Positions 27,847 to 37,305 of a stretch of DNA of 64,000 nt are shown here, in pieces; position 1 is the stretch's first letter; each line of letters starts with the position of its first letter. The notes beneath the pieces were generated by a model that was not told the DNA's origin, made no database searches, and worked only from the letters and a program-made list of their open reading frames with translations. The position numbers were made by a program, and so were the translations under genes. Origin of the DNA: Pseudomonadota bacterium (lineage in GTDB: Bacteria; Pseudomonadota; Gammaproteobacteria; Steroidobacterales; Steroidobacteraceae). Location of the stretch: the NCBI GenBank assembly GCA_016705325.1, contig JADIYJ010000007.1, positions 62,001 through 126,000 of the forward strand, written 5' to 3'.

Positions 27847-29075
27847 CCGCGACAGTTCCGGGCACCGATGTACGGCCGCTTTTCCGCGGACTGGGATGTG
27901 ACGCGGTCGTCCCAGGATCGGAATTCCCGCACTCTCGCGGCTCCTTGATCAATACTGAACTGCGTGCGCGAGCCAAGCTCGTCGGGCACCTGCGACCATG
28001 CCTTGTTGCGGCTCTGCTCCAGCTTGAGCACGTTCTCGCCCAGCCAGAGCGACAGCGGCAGGCGCGAGGCCGTCTCCCGCGGATACCCCTGCACGTCCGG
28101 AACGACCCAACCGCGGTAGATCTCCGCGAAATCCGCGATGATTCCGGTCTGGTGATCGGGGATGGCAGGGTCGGGGAAGTGATCGAATTCCTCCATCACC
28201 ACGACGTTTTCGTTGGCCGCGGTGCATCGCCCCTGATCGCCTCGGGCCGGGCAACCGAGCAGCACCGACAGCTCGATGACGTGCTCACCCTCCATGCGGT
28301 TGCACCCGTGCGAGACCTTGCCGCGCCGCAGTCCCCACAGGTCGGCCGTTCGATCGCCGGTGATCGGCCCGTGCAGCGCATGACCGGCCGTCGTGTAGAG
28401 CAGGAACGGGAAATTCCCGAAGGCACCGATGGAGTTGGTGGGTTTCGCGCGCTGCTTCAATAGCACGGTCCAGTTCCCGGCCGCCGTGTTGTACCCCGCT
28501 GCCGCGATCGAGACGGGGTAGATGATCATGACCGAGTTCGCCGGCATGCGAAGCACCTGTGTCTCCAGCACCTCCCCGCCTGGGTTCTGCAAGCGGGCTT
28601 TCTCGGATTTCGAGACGTCCTCCGGCTTGACCTTGTGAACGGCCGTGTATGCCACGGGCGTGAGATACGGGTAGGCCTCGACCACGCGCTCGAGCGAGCC
28701 GCCGAAACGAGCCATCGTGGCATCCGAGAGCACGCCGACGATGCGAGCCGTCAGCCCGCGTCGCGACACCGTGACCTGCGGGTTGAACGTGCTGTCGATA
28801 TTCGGATCCGTGGAGGAGTTCTTGAACGGTTCGAGCCCGTTCTCGTAGTCCCAGACACATTCCCGATACGGTCCGACGCGAAAGGCGCCTGACCAGTACA
28901 TGCCATTCGCCCCGCGGACCGTCGACGCCTTCGGCGCGGCCTGCCCGGCGGCGGTCTTGCCGGTGCCTTCATTTTCGATTTTTCGTGAGCAACCCGCTGC
29001 GAGCAGCGAGAACGACACGGCGGCTGCGACGAGGCACACCAACCGAGCAGTTCGACCAGGCTTGGTTCGTACCAT
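27843..29075 (-). CDS. L,D-transpeptidase (YkuD) lipoprotein
   Basis: 410 residues. A signal with lipobox LLAAGC (Cys 29) precedes a long conserved region. The YkuD catalytic signature is H235-G ... S255-H-G-C258-N-R, spaced as required. These enzymes make 3-3 cross-links in peptidoglycan or attach proteins to it; here the enzyme would face the periplasm on a lipid anchor. The C-terminal 140 residues after the catalytic Cys are unusual for small YkuD proteins. Start ATG 29075 has AAGGGAG five to six bases upstream. It begins 17 bp after the FHA-protease gene ends, on the same strand, so one operon. Confidence 0.88.
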   Translation of the reverse strand: MVRTKPGRTARLVCLVAAAVSFSLLAAGCSRKIENEGTGKTAAGQAAPKASTVRGANGMYWSGAFRVGPYRECVWDYENGLEPFKNSSTDPNIDSTFNPQVTVSRRGLTARIVGVLSDATMARFGGSLERVVEAYPYLTPVAYTAVHKVKPEDVSKSEKARLQNPGGEVLETQVLRMPANSVMIIYPVSIAAAGYNTAAGNWTVLLKQRAKPTNSIGAFGNFPFLLYTTAGHALHGPITGDRTADLWGLRRGKVSHGCNRMEGEHVIELSVLLGCPARGDQGRCTAANENVVVMEEFDHFPDPAIPDHQTGIIADFAEIYRGWVVPDVQGYPRETASRLPLSLWLGENVLKLEQSRNKAWSQVPDELGSRTQFSIDQGAARVREFRSWDDRVTSQSAEKRPYIGARNCRG

Positions 29076-29092
29076 CGGATCTCCCTTGCGAA

Positions 29093-30910
29093 TCAGAACT
29101 CCGGCACTGGCATCCGCCAGATGAGAAGGCGGACCTTGAAGTTCCCGTCACCGCTGGAGTCTGATTCGGGCGGATAGACCAATGCGGTGGCCGTGAGCTC
29201 CCGCGGGACGGTCGATTCGAATGTCGTCAAGGCCGGCCGAACTCGCGATGTCTCACTGTCGTCGGCCACGACATCAACACCCTCCTGGCCGTCAGCTGTC
29301 ACCACGACGTCCACATCGAAAAGCCCCGGGCCGTACGCGGCGACCAGGTACCTCCCCGGAAGCGCGGAGAACACGACGCCCTTGCCAAGCAACAGGTCTC
29401 CACGGTATCGAACCCTGTCTCCATCGGCGATCTGCAACTCCACGTCCTCGATGCCGACGGCGGGTGCGTCTCCCTGCCACGACTTGCGGTATTCCTCGAC
29501 CAGTGCCGGTTTGTTGCCTGTGGCCCGTGCCGAGTATTGCGCCAGGTCCCGGGACCATTCGGCCCTCAGTGGCTCGACATCGAGCTCGCCATCCGCTTCC
29601 AGGAGGTCGAGCAGCACATCGGCGCGCTGCCCGAAATTCACCATCGCCGCGCTCGGCATGCGGACGATCCCCATGGCGTTGACCACGTTGCCGCCGTTGA
29701 GCAACGCCACGACCTCGCCACGATTGTTGATGATCGGACTGCCGCTCGCCCCGCCGGTCGCTGGCAGTGAATGTTCCAGAAGCTGTCCGTCACCGTTGAC
29801 CGGCCGCCTGCGCGTGAAGGTCGTGGCGCCGATGAGGTTGGCGACCTGGGCAGTTGGTGTCGGTTGCGTGAGATCCTTCCCGAGCAGCCCCTCGCTTGGA
29901 AATCCGACGAATGCGACCGGCAGGCCCGGCTTCAGGTTCCGCAGATATTCGCGCGATGCGATCGGCAGCGGTGGCTCGAGTGCGGCGGGATCGACCAGCT
30001 GGAGGAGCGCCACGTCATATGCCCCGCTGTATTCAAGGAGCGTCTCCTGGCCCGCAGCGTCACTGACGAACGGCCGGATCCGGGAAAACTCCTCGCCGAA
30101 GGCCTGGTAAGCAGGATGCACCACCGCCGACGCGACCAGCACGTCGCGCGCAGGGATCGTGGTCGAACGAACCACGACGGTCTTGCCTTGCTCCAGGGCC
30201 GATAGCGCATCCAGGCCCACGTGGGCGTTCGTGGCGAGTTGCGCCTTGCTGGCTACCCACGCCGTGCCGATGGCGTCCTCGCCCGCGGAGTTCCTGATCA
30301 GCACGAGATAAACGGAGCGACTGGTCGTGTCGATCGCGTCCGCGAACGTTCCCTGGTCCCCGCTGCGGCCGAGTTTCGCCTCGATGCCGTCGACGCTGGT
30401 CAGAATGTGGTGGGACTGGCCTCGCAGGTAGAACAGTCCGACGATGGCCATGAGCAGCACGACGGACAGTGCCGCCGCAATCCGGAAGGTGCGTCGCGTC
30501 GTCCGCTTGAGCGATTCTGCATTGTCGAGGCGTGACACGGCCCTTGAGAATATCTGTGTGGGAGGAACGCCCGACGGGTACTGGTAGCCGATGCAGAAGC
30601 GCGGACCGTCGACGCCCAGCTGCAAGGTGGCACCGTCGGGGATTTCGAGATCATCGATCGCATCCGATCCATCGACACTCACCGGATTCCTGGTGTTGAC
30701 GCGAATTTCGAGGCGCCCGGCGTCCCACACCAGTTCGGCATGCTGGCGCCCGACCGCGGTGAAATCCGGAGGAAATTGAACGTGGCATTCCGGATCGCGG
30801 CCAATCAGGATACGTTGCTCGTCGTCAGAGAATTCCTGGACCTGCCCCTTCAGCGGTCCGGACTCGTGACGGATGACCACTTGGACCACGGCGTCCTCTA
30901 TTATTTGCAT
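29093..30910 (-). CDS. FHA-domain, membrane-anchored trypsin-like serine protease
   Basis: 605 residues. The FHA domain (about 8-115) has RILIGRDPECHV and GRQHAEL, the phosphothreonine-binding loops. A transmembrane helix lies at about 143-163. A periplasmic trypsin-like (S1/Trypsin_2) domain follows, with H230 in TNAH, D299 in YDVALL and S389 in GGASGSP, so the triad is complete. A beta-rich C-terminal region of about 150 residues is unassigned. Topology puts the FHA domain in the cytosol and the protease outside, a way to couple kinase signalling to periplasmic proteolysis. Start ATG 30910 is 12 bp from the divergent kinase start and has no clear Shine-Dalgarno, so the true start may be slightly downstream. 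Confidence 0.88.
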   Translation of the reverse strand: MQIIEDAVVQVVIRHESGPLKGQVQEFSDDEQRILIGRDPECHVQFPPDFTAVGRQHAELVWDAGRLEIRVNTRNPVSVDGSDAIDDLEIPDGATLQLGVDGPRFCIGYQYPSGVPPTQIFSRAVSRLDNAESLKRTTRRTFRIAAALSVVLLMAIVGLFYLRGQSHHILTSVDGIEAKLGRSGDQGTFADAIDTTSRSVYLVLIRNSAGEDAIGTAWVASKAQLATNAHVGLDALSALEQGKTVVVRSTTIPARDVLVASAVVHPAYQAFGEEFSRIRPFVSDAAGQETLLEYSGAYDVALLQLVDPAALEPPLPIASREYLRNLKPGLPVAFVGFPSEGLLGKDLTQPTPTAQVANLIGATTFTRRRPVNGDGQLLEHSLPATGGASGSPIINNRGEVVALLNGGNVVNAMGIVRMPSAAMVNFGQRADVLLDLLEADGELDVEPLRAEWSRDLAQYSARATGNKPALVEEYRKSWQGDAPAVGIEDVELQIADGDRVRYRGDLLLGKGVVFSALPGRYLVAAYGPGLFDVDVVVTADGQEGVDVVADDSETSRVRPALTTFESTVPRELTATALVYPPESDSSGDGNFKVRLLIWRMPVPEF

Positions 30911-30922
30911 GCTGTGTAACGC

Positions 30923-33100
30923 ATGTCGGAGAGGTCCGCAAGCTTGTTGGAGTGGCGAGCAGGGTCAGACGACGGGGCTGCCCCGCAAGGGCCCGGTTAT
31001 GCCGGGTGGGAGCCCCTGATACTGCTTCCGGACGGCCCCCTCGGCAGCCTCTGCCGACGGGAGTTCGACTGCGTGGCTGGCCTCGCGGGCGCCTCGCCCG
31101 AGGAGTGGTTCTGCCGCGGTGTTGTTGCACTCGAATTGGACCAACGCAGCGATGCGCGCTGCGCCTTCGAGTCGGCAGTCGCTCAGCGGCCCGACTGGAA
31201 GACGCTTGCGCTTGCAGAGACAGTATTGCGGCGAAGACGAGGCGCAGACCACGACGCGGCCGAACGGCGCGAACTCGAGGAGGGCATTGCCGCGCTGCCG
31301 CGATACACAAGCTGCTGGGCTCGCGTGGCGCATGCACTTGGAGTCCTGCTGACCTCCGATCGGGAATCTTCCGGTGCTCTGTCGTGGTTGATCCAGGCGC
31401 AGTCCGCCTTCGCGAGCCTTGGGAATCGCGCAGGAGAAGCTCAAGCCTCCGACGCGTTGGGAACCGAGTATGCCCATGTCGGGCGGACCGAGCTGGCAGC
31501 GATTTGCTACGCGCGGTCGTTGGCGCTGAAGCTCGCTATCGGCGACGAGCAAGGCATTGCCCTGACGCTCGGGAACCTGGGACGCCTTGCGCTGCTGTTG
31601 GGTCGTGCAGAGGACGCGGCGCGGTTGATTTCGACCGATCTTCAGCTCGTGAAGCGAGCGGGGCTTTCCCGGGACGTCAACTTCGTTGCAGCGGAGCTGG
31701 CACAGGCCGAGGCGCGCGCGGGATGGCAGGAACAGGCGCATCGACGGATGGCAGAGCTTCTGGCCTCAGATCCGCCGTTGGACCGGCGCCTCGCATTCTT
31801 CATCCACAAGGAGCTGGGGATGATGGAGTTGCGATTGAATTGCCCTGGCAAAGCTCGTTCGCAGCTCGCAGGGGCAGTCTCGAAGTGCAGCGCCGACGAC
31901 GAGTACGAGAGCGCAAATCTGCAGATGCTGCAGGCAGGCGTGGCATTCGCTGAACGGGATCCGACCGCGGTGGGCTTGTACAGGAACGCCGCCGATCTGG
32001 CAGCTTCGCTCCACCTTGCCGACGTAGAGATCGACGCCCGCATCGGGCTGGTGCGTTCCCTGCTTTCCGCGAGCCGCGACCGGGAAGCGGGCGAGCAGCT
32101 GCTGATCGCCGCCAAGCGGTGCCGAGCCAACGGGCTCGGTCGTCGGCTGGGTGAAATTGCCGAGCTTGCTCATTCCAGCTCACTGCCAACCACGCTCGTC
32201 GGTGAGGAAGCCCACCGTCCGATTTCCTGGACATCCACCGAGGCGGGCGAAGGGTATGTGATCCTGGAGCGGCTGGGCACCGGGGCGCACGCCAGGGTCT
32301 TTCGCGCCATCGATACGCGCAACGGACTCGAGGTTGCGATCAAGCAGTTCTCCCGGGACATGCACCCGGACAGGGATCGCTTGCTTCTGGATCGAATCCG
32401 CCTGGAGTTCGAGTCTGCCCGGCGCGCCAACCATCCGAATGTACTGCGCGTCCACTCGCTGGGAATGGACTCCGACCGCCAGCACTACATGACCATGGAG
32501 TGCCTGAATGGCGGAACACTGCGCAAACTGATGCTATCGGCGGCGCCCGTGCCGCAGGTTTGCGCAATACTCGCGCAGGTGGCCTATGCGCTGGCGGCAC
32601 TCCACCAGGCCGGGGTCGTGCACCGGGACCTGAAGCCTGAAAACGTTCTTCTGCGTCACGACGGCACCCCCGTACTCGCAGATTTCAGCATTGCGCTGCT
32701 TGCGCAGGCCGGCGATGCGACGGCGACGCCTGCGGGTACCAGCGGCTACATGGCGCCGGAGCAGTTGTGCGACGAGGAGATCGACGGACGTGCCGATCTG
32801 TTCGCGCTGGCAGCGATTGCCCACGAGTGGATCAGCGGCAGGCGAGTTGCAGTGCACATCGATCGCGACCTCGAAGGACGAATGGGCCTGTTCCGCCGGC
32901 GGCCGGTGTTGAGCGTTGAAACGGACGCTGCAGCGCTTGCACGACTGCCGCCCATCGTGTCCCGGCTGCTCGCCGCTGACCCCGCGGATCGTCCCGACGA
33001 CGCGGCTGCAGTGGCCGAGATACTGGTGGCGGCGGCCGCAAAGAAAAAGGTTCATCTCCCGACTCCGGGAAAGGCGGCGCGGATTTTGCGGAAGAAATAG
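30923..33100 (+). CDS. TPR-repeat Ser/Thr protein kinase
   Basis: 725 residues, soluble. Residues about 40-420 are helical TPR-like repeats (e.g. ASDALGTEYAHVGRTELAAI, LGNLGRLALLLGRAEDAA). A Hanks-type kinase domain fills about 443-705: glycine loop LGTGAHARVF, Lys474 in VAIKQF, catalytic HRDLKPEN (Asp569) and GTSGYMAPEQ. The metal-binding motif is DFS (Asp587) instead of DFG, a tolerated variant. The N-terminal arrangement (TPR before kinase) is the reverse of common PknB types and there is no transmembrane helix. Divergent from the FHA-protease gene, which probably reads its phosphorylation. Confidence 0.9.
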   Translation: MSERSASLLEWRAGSDDGAAPQGPGYAGWEPLILLPDGPLGSLCRREFDCVAGLAGASPEEWFCRGVVALELDQRSDARCAFESAVAQRPDWKTLALAETVLRRRRGADHDAAERRELEEGIAALPRYTSCWARVAHALGVLLTSDRESSGALSWLIQAQSAFASLGNRAGEAQASDALGTEYAHVGRTELAAICYARSLALKLAIGDEQGIALTLGNLGRLALLLGRAEDAARLISTDLQLVKRAGLSRDVNFVAAELAQAEARAGWQEQAHRRMAELLASDPPLDRRLAFFIHKELGMMELRLNCPGKARSQLAGAVSKCSADDEYESANLQMLQAGVAFAERDPTAVGLYRNAADLAASLHLADVEIDARIGLVRSLLSASRDREAGEQLLIAAKRCRANGLGRRLGEIAELAHSSSLPTTLVGEEAHRPISWTSTEAGEGYVILERLGTGAHARVFRAIDTRNGLEVAIKQFSRDMHPDRDRLLLDRIRLEFESARRANHPNVLRVHSLGMDSDRQHYMTMECLNGGTLRKLMLSAAPVPQVCAILAQVAYALAALHQAGVVHRDLKPENVLLRHDGTPVLADFSIALLAQAGDATATPAGTSGYMAPEQLCDEEIDGRADLFALAAIAHEWISGRRVAVHIDRDLEGRMGLFRRRPVLSVETDAAALARLPPIVSRLLAADPADRPDDAAAVAEILVAAAAKKKVHLPTPGKAARILRKK

Positions 33101-33253
33101 GCGTCGTCACGGAGCTCGTTGGCACGATCAACCGGCAACCGGCCCACGACTTCGCGGCCGTACCTGGCCACGAACGTTTCGACGACCTATTGAGACCGTC
33201 TGACCCTTCTGTCAGAACGGGTGGCGCAGGGTTGGTTCGACTCTCGGCGTGAC

Positions 33254-34651
33254 TCAGCGAGTCTCAACGGGAGGTTGGGTGGCGGCCGGTGCTCCGGCCG
33301 TGCCGACCGTCCCAGCCTTGACCAGCGTCATCGTCGCCGGATCCAGGTGTTTCCTGATCGCGCCGTTGACCTCGTCCCGCGTGATCGCCTTCACGCGCGC
33401 CGGGTATTCATCGACGAACTCGAGCGGCATGCCGCGGTTCAGCATCGCGAGGATTGTCCCGGCCATGCCGGCACTCGTGGCGAGGCCGACCTGGTAGGTG
33501 CCGGCAAGCTCGCTCCTGGCGCGCGCCAGCTCTGCGTCGGTGATGCCTTCGGCGTGCCAGGCGTCGAGCTGTCGTCGTGTCGACGCCAACCCCTTGTCGA
33601 GCAATGCCGGTGCGAAGGCCGCCTGGATGCGCCAGTCGCCGTCGGTGAATGAATCGCCGGACAGAAAGGCGCCGATGCCGTAGGTGAGCCCTTCCTTGTC
33701 GCGCACGTTCGCCATCAGGCGCCCGGCGAACCCGGAGCCGAAGATCCGAGTGCCGAGGCGCAGCGCCAGCGAATCCGGATCGGAGAACCTGAGCCGCGTG
33801 GCTTGCCCGAGCACGACGCTGACGCTGGTCTTGTCGGCCATGAACACTGCCTCGGTCCGCGCCTCGGCCGCTGCATCCACCGACGTCGCGATGGGCGGCA
33901 GCGAGCCACCGGTCCATCCAGAAAATGCCTTGCGCACTTCCGCCTGGGCCGCAACCGAGTCCACGTCGCCAACGATGACGAGCCGCATGCCGGTCGGCCC
34001 GTAGTACTTCTCATGGAACTGCCTGACGGCGGCGATCGTCGTCTTGCTCATGTCGGCGAGCATCTGCTCGGCCGTGGGCTGGCGATTGGGATGCCCGACC
34101 GGATAGATGGCGCGCGAGAACGCGTCGCCGGCCCGGAAGTCCGTGTCCTGCTGCTGCTGCCGGACGGCGCCCTGCAGCTGCACCTTGAGCTTCTCGAACT
34201 CCTGTTCCGAGAATGCGGGACTGCGCAGCTGCTCGGCCATCAGTTCAATCAGCATCGGCAGGTCTTTCCGCAGGCAGCGGCCGCGGATCTCCAGCGTATT
34301 GGTATCCACGGAGAAGGAAAGCGTAGCCCCGACGCCACCCAGTCTCTGGGCAATGGCGAACTTGTCCTGCGCCCTGGTGCCCTTGTCGAGCATCGCGCCG
34401 GTCAGCGTGGCCAGCATGACGTCGTCGATCGGGCTGCGGTCGTCGCCAGCGGGAAGCGAGCCCACGACGTTCACGACGTCCTGCACACTGGTGCGAAGCG
34501 CAACCACGTCGATGCCGCCGACGTCCGCACGGACCGTGTCACTCGCTACGGAAGCGCGGGCGCCAGGGGAGGCCAGCAGGACCGTGACGCAAGCAATGAG
34601 AGCAGAAAAGAATCTCATTTGAGCAACTCGCACGGTGGGACGTTGGTTCAT
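33254..34651 (-). CDS. M16-family peptidase, non-catalytic partner subunit
   Basis: 465 residues with a signal-like segment (MRFFSALIACVTVLLASPGA at residue 12 onward) and two M16 lobes. The zinc motif HxxEH is absent, while the C-terminal M16 signature region (RVRDKEGLTYGIGA type: NVRDKEGLTYGIGAFLSGDS) is well kept. This is the usual non-catalytic subunit of heterodimeric periplasmic M16 peptidases. The start ATG 34651 overlaps the stop of the catalytic subunit (ATGA), so the pair is co-translated. Confidence 0.88.
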   Translation of the reverse strand: MNQRPTVRVAQMRFFSALIACVTVLLASPGARASVASDTVRADVGGIDVVALRTSVQDVVNVVGSLPAGDDRSPIDDVMLATLTGAMLDKGTRAQDKFAIAQRLGGVGATLSFSVDTNTLEIRGRCLRKDLPMLIELMAEQLRSPAFSEQEFEKLKVQLQGAVRQQQQDTDFRAGDAFSRAIYPVGHPNRQPTAEQMLADMSKTTIAAVRQFHEKYYGPTGMRLVIVGDVDSVAAQAEVRKAFSGWTGGSLPPIATSVDAAAEARTEAVFMADKTSVSVVLGQATRLRFSDPDSLALRLGTRIFGSGFAGRLMANVRDKEGLTYGIGAFLSGDSFTDGDWRIQAAFAPALLDKGLASTRRQLDAWHAEGITDAELARARSELAGTYQVGLATSAGMAGTILAMLNRGMPLEFVDEYPARVKAITRDEVNGAIRKHLDPATMTLVKAGTVGTAGAPAATQPPVETR

Positions 34652-36036
34652 TTCGCTGCACCCGCTGCTTCTGGTGGCACAGGTATGAACCAGCCGGTCG
34701 CGCTCTTCTTCGTGTCCAGGTACTTGTTCGCGACCCGCTTGATGTCGGCGGCCGTCACTTTCGCCGTGGCATCGTCCACGGTGTAGTACAGAGTCCAGTC
34801 ACCTGCGGCGATCGACTCGTTCAGATTGCCGGCAATAGAGAACGTGCCATCCCTGCCGTAGGCCGTTGCGGCCTTGTACTTGCCGAGCGCGGTCGCGACC
34901 TCGGCATCGCTCACTCCGTCCTTCTTGATGCGCTCGATCTCCTCCAGCACCACCTTCTCCACCTGCGAGTGTTCCACGCCCGGCGCAAGGAATGCATAGA
35001 CCTGGAACAGATGCGGGTCGTGGAAGAACCCGGCGCTCGCCGTGGCGCCGAGCGTGAGGTTTGTGTCGGTCAGCGCTTTGTAGAAGCGGCTCGTCTTGCC
35101 GCTGCCGAGGATCGTCCCGAGCATGTTCAGGGCCGGGAAGTCCGCGTCGCTGCCGGCAACGCTCTTGTAAGCGATCCCGACGATGCCAAGTTCGCCTGCG
35201 CGCCGCAGCGTGACACGTCGCTCACCCTGCTGCTCCGGCTCGGCCGTGTAGATCGTCTGGATCGGCTGCGGCGACTGCGGGAACGGCCCGTAGTACTTCT
35301 TGATCAGATTCAGAACCGCCGCCGGCTCGAAGTCCCCGATCACTGACACCGTGGCATTGTTCGGCCAGTAAAAGGTGTCGTAGAACGCGCGAAGCTTCTC
35401 GATCGGCACGTTCTCGATGTCACTGCGCCAGCCGATGGTGGAGTGGTGGTAAGGGTGCGCGGTGATCGCTGCGGCGTTGATCTGGACGTCCAGCGCCTGG
35501 TGCGGATCGTTCTCGCCCTGCTCGAACTCGTTGCGCACGACCGTCATCTCGCGCTGCCGGTCCTCCTCGCGCAGCCACAGGTTACGCATGCGGTCTGCTT
35601 CGATCGCTACGTAGCCTTCGAGGAACTCTTTGCCGACGACCGCGTAGTAGTTGGTACGGTCGAGCCAGGTGGTCGCGTTGTAGTTGCCGCCCACGGTCTC
35701 GAGGTACTGCTTGACGCTGTTGCCCTTATCGTCGTTGAAGGCATCGCTCCCCTTGAACATCAGGTGCTCGAGCAGGTGGGTAGCTCCGGTGGTGCCGGTC
35801 ACCTCGTTCCGGGATCCCACCATGTAAGTGACCATGAATGTCACCACCGGCGCCGATCGGTCCGGCATCAGTAGAACGGTAAGACCGTTGGCCTCGAGCG
35901 TGTATTCGGAAATTGAGCCCACCGTCCGGACGTACTTGAATCCGGGGACCGCGGCCGGAGTGTCGGCCGCCTGCGTGGGGACCGGCCCGGCGGTCAGAGA
36001 GACGGCCATCGAAATTGCTGCGATTGCTCGTTTCAT
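34648..36036 (-). CDS. M16-family zinc peptidase, catalytic subunit
   Basis: 462 residues. Signal peptide MKRAIAAISMAVSLTAGPVP, then the zinc motif HLLEH (inverted HxxEH) in GATHLLEHLMFKGS, with the third ligand Glu in VVRNEFEQGENDP. The C-terminal lobe carries the second M16 fold. It degrades peptides in the periplasm together with its non-catalytic neighbour. ATG 36036 is chosen because it opens the signal peptide; an open stretch of 73 codons upstream is not conserved-looking. Confidence 0.92.
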   Translation of the reverse strand: MKRAIAAISMAVSLTAGPVPTQAADTPAAVPGFKYVRTVGSISEYTLEANGLTVLLMPDRSAPVVTFMVTYMVGSRNEVTGTTGATHLLEHLMFKGSDAFNDDKGNSVKQYLETVGGNYNATTWLDRTNYYAVVGKEFLEGYVAIEADRMRNLWLREEDRQREMTVVRNEFEQGENDPHQALDVQINAAAITAHPYHHSTIGWRSDIENVPIEKLRAFYDTFYWPNNATVSVIGDFEPAAVLNLIKKYYGPFPQSPQPIQTIYTAEPEQQGERRVTLRRAGELGIVGIAYKSVAGSDADFPALNMLGTILGSGKTSRFYKALTDTNLTLGATASAGFFHDPHLFQVYAFLAPGVEHSQVEKVVLEEIERIKKDGVSDAEVATALGKYKAATAYGRDGTFSIAGNLNESIAAGDWTLYYTVDDATAKVTAADIKRVANKYLDTKKSATGWFIPVPPEAAGAAK

Positions 36037-36314
36037 GTCGATAGCGGCTCGTTTTTGGAGGCGCAAGCTTACCCCAAAGACTGCGCGTAGCAATTTCGAA
36101 CTTGCGTGATTGCCGGCCACGGGCTGCGGCCTGGAGGACGGTAGCCTGGAGCGGTTGGGTTTCTTTGGCCCAGGTAACGAAAATCGCTGCCTGAGCCAAA
36201 GCAGCACTGCCGGGCCACGAATTCCAATCCATGTACGCACCTTCCGATACCGCACCCTGATGCATGCCTGCTAACGTGCAGATGCAAGGAGACTGTGCGG
36301 ACAGTCAGGAATAG

Positions 36315-37010
36315 ATGATCGAGCCGCCGAATGTCACCGCTCGCCCCGAGCTACATGCTCGCAGCTGGGGCCGCGCACTTGCCGTCGTGACGATTTGCGC
36401 CTCCGTCGCGCTCCTGCTGTCGTTCGATTCGGTCTATGAAAGCCTGCAACGGGCGCTGTCCGCCGTTGAACCGAGCATTGCCGCGCATCCGCGCCTTGGC
36501 GCCGTCGCGTTCGTCGTGTTCGCTGCCTTGTCCGCCATCCTTGCCTTCTTCTCCAGTGCGCTGTTGTTGCCCGCGGCCGTATTCACCTGGGGAACGACGG
36601 TCACCCTCGGTTTACTGTGGCTCGGTTGGTTGCTGGGCGGGCTCGTTACCTATGCCCTCGGTCACGAGTTGCGCAGACCGCGGGGGACGGTGCCCAGGAT
36701 TCCCGGCAAGCTCGATCTCTATCTGCAAAAGACGCCGGGCGAAGTCACGTTCCTGCTGGTCCTGCTGCTGTGCCTCGCCTTGCCTTCGGAGATTCCTGGC
36801 TACCTTTGCGGGTATCTCGGCGTGCGCCTCCGGACGTATGTCCCTGCGCTGGCCATAGCAGAGCTGCCCTACGCGATGGGCGCCGTCGTGCTCGGCGATG
36901 GCGTGGCCCATCGCCACATCGGGTGGCTGGTGGCGGTTGGCTTCATTGGCGCTGCACTGAGCCTGCTGGCCTTGCGGGCGCTGCACAAGCGGCTCGGGCC
37001 GCCGTCGTGA
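36315..37010 (+). CDS. VTT-domain (TVP38/TMEM64, DedA-like) membrane protein
   Basis: 231 residues with about five hydrophobic helices. The central ALLLPAAVFTWGTTVTLGLL, the GG-containing helix and the LPSEIPGYLCGYLGVRL segment resemble the conserved glycine/proline-rich core of VTT proteins, which act as lipid scramblases or flippases. The first Arg-x3-G motif of the family is altered here. Single gene, divergent from the M16 operon and convergent with the YqjK operon. Confidence 0.72.
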   Translation: MIEPPNVTARPELHARSWGRALAVVTICASVALLLSFDSVYESLQRALSAVEPSIAAHPRLGAVAFVVFAALSAILAFFSSALLLPAAVFTWGTTVTLGLLWLGWLLGGLVTYALGHELRRPRGTVPRIPGKLDLYLQKTPGEVTFLLVLLLCLALPSEIPGYLCGYLGVRLRTYVPALAIAELPYAMGAVVLGDGVAHRHIGWLVAVGFIGAALSLLALRALHKRLGPPS

Positions 37011-37011
37011 C

Positions 37012-37305
37012 CTAAGCGCTTGTGCGCAGCAGTGCCGAGGCGCGTTGCACGGCCACGGCCGCCGACAGTCCCAGGGTGAGTCCCTGCAACAGCCGGCGCG
37101 GCCGGATGACGACGACGACGGCGGTGACCGCGCCCGCCAGCAGCAGCGGGTGCGTGGCAGCCCGTCGCGCGACACCGACGGCCGCGTCGACCTTGCGCAG
37201 CGAATGGGCGATGTCGCCGGTGCTGAGCGCGAGATCCCGCCGTTGCAGCTCGCTGCGTGCCACGAGCATGGCTCGTTTCGCGGCCAACTCCTGTCTCCGG
37301 CTCAT
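37012..37305 (-). CDS. YqjK-like protein
   Basis: 97 residues, basic N-terminus (MSRRQELAAKRAMLVARSEL) followed by one hydrophobic helix (LLLAGAVTAVVVVI) and a small Arg-rich linker, typical of YqjK-like proteins at the end of yqjDEK clusters. Function unknown. Its ATG overlaps the YqjE stop by four bases. Confidence 0.75.
   Translation of the reverse strand: MSRRQELAAKRAMLVARSELQRRDLALSTGDIAHSLRKVDAAVGVARRAATHPLLLAGAVTAVVVVIRPRRLLQGLTLGLSAAVAVQRASALLRTSA

Noticed and set aside
30923..33100. Type VI secretion PpkA/Fha control locus
   Set aside because: No Tss genes are nearby, the kinase is soluble with TPRs, and the FHA protein is fused to a protease.
33203..33224. Terminator between the kinase and M16 genes (ACCCTTCT...AGAACGGGT)
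   Set aside because: The stem is mismatched and lacks a U-tract; too weak to list.
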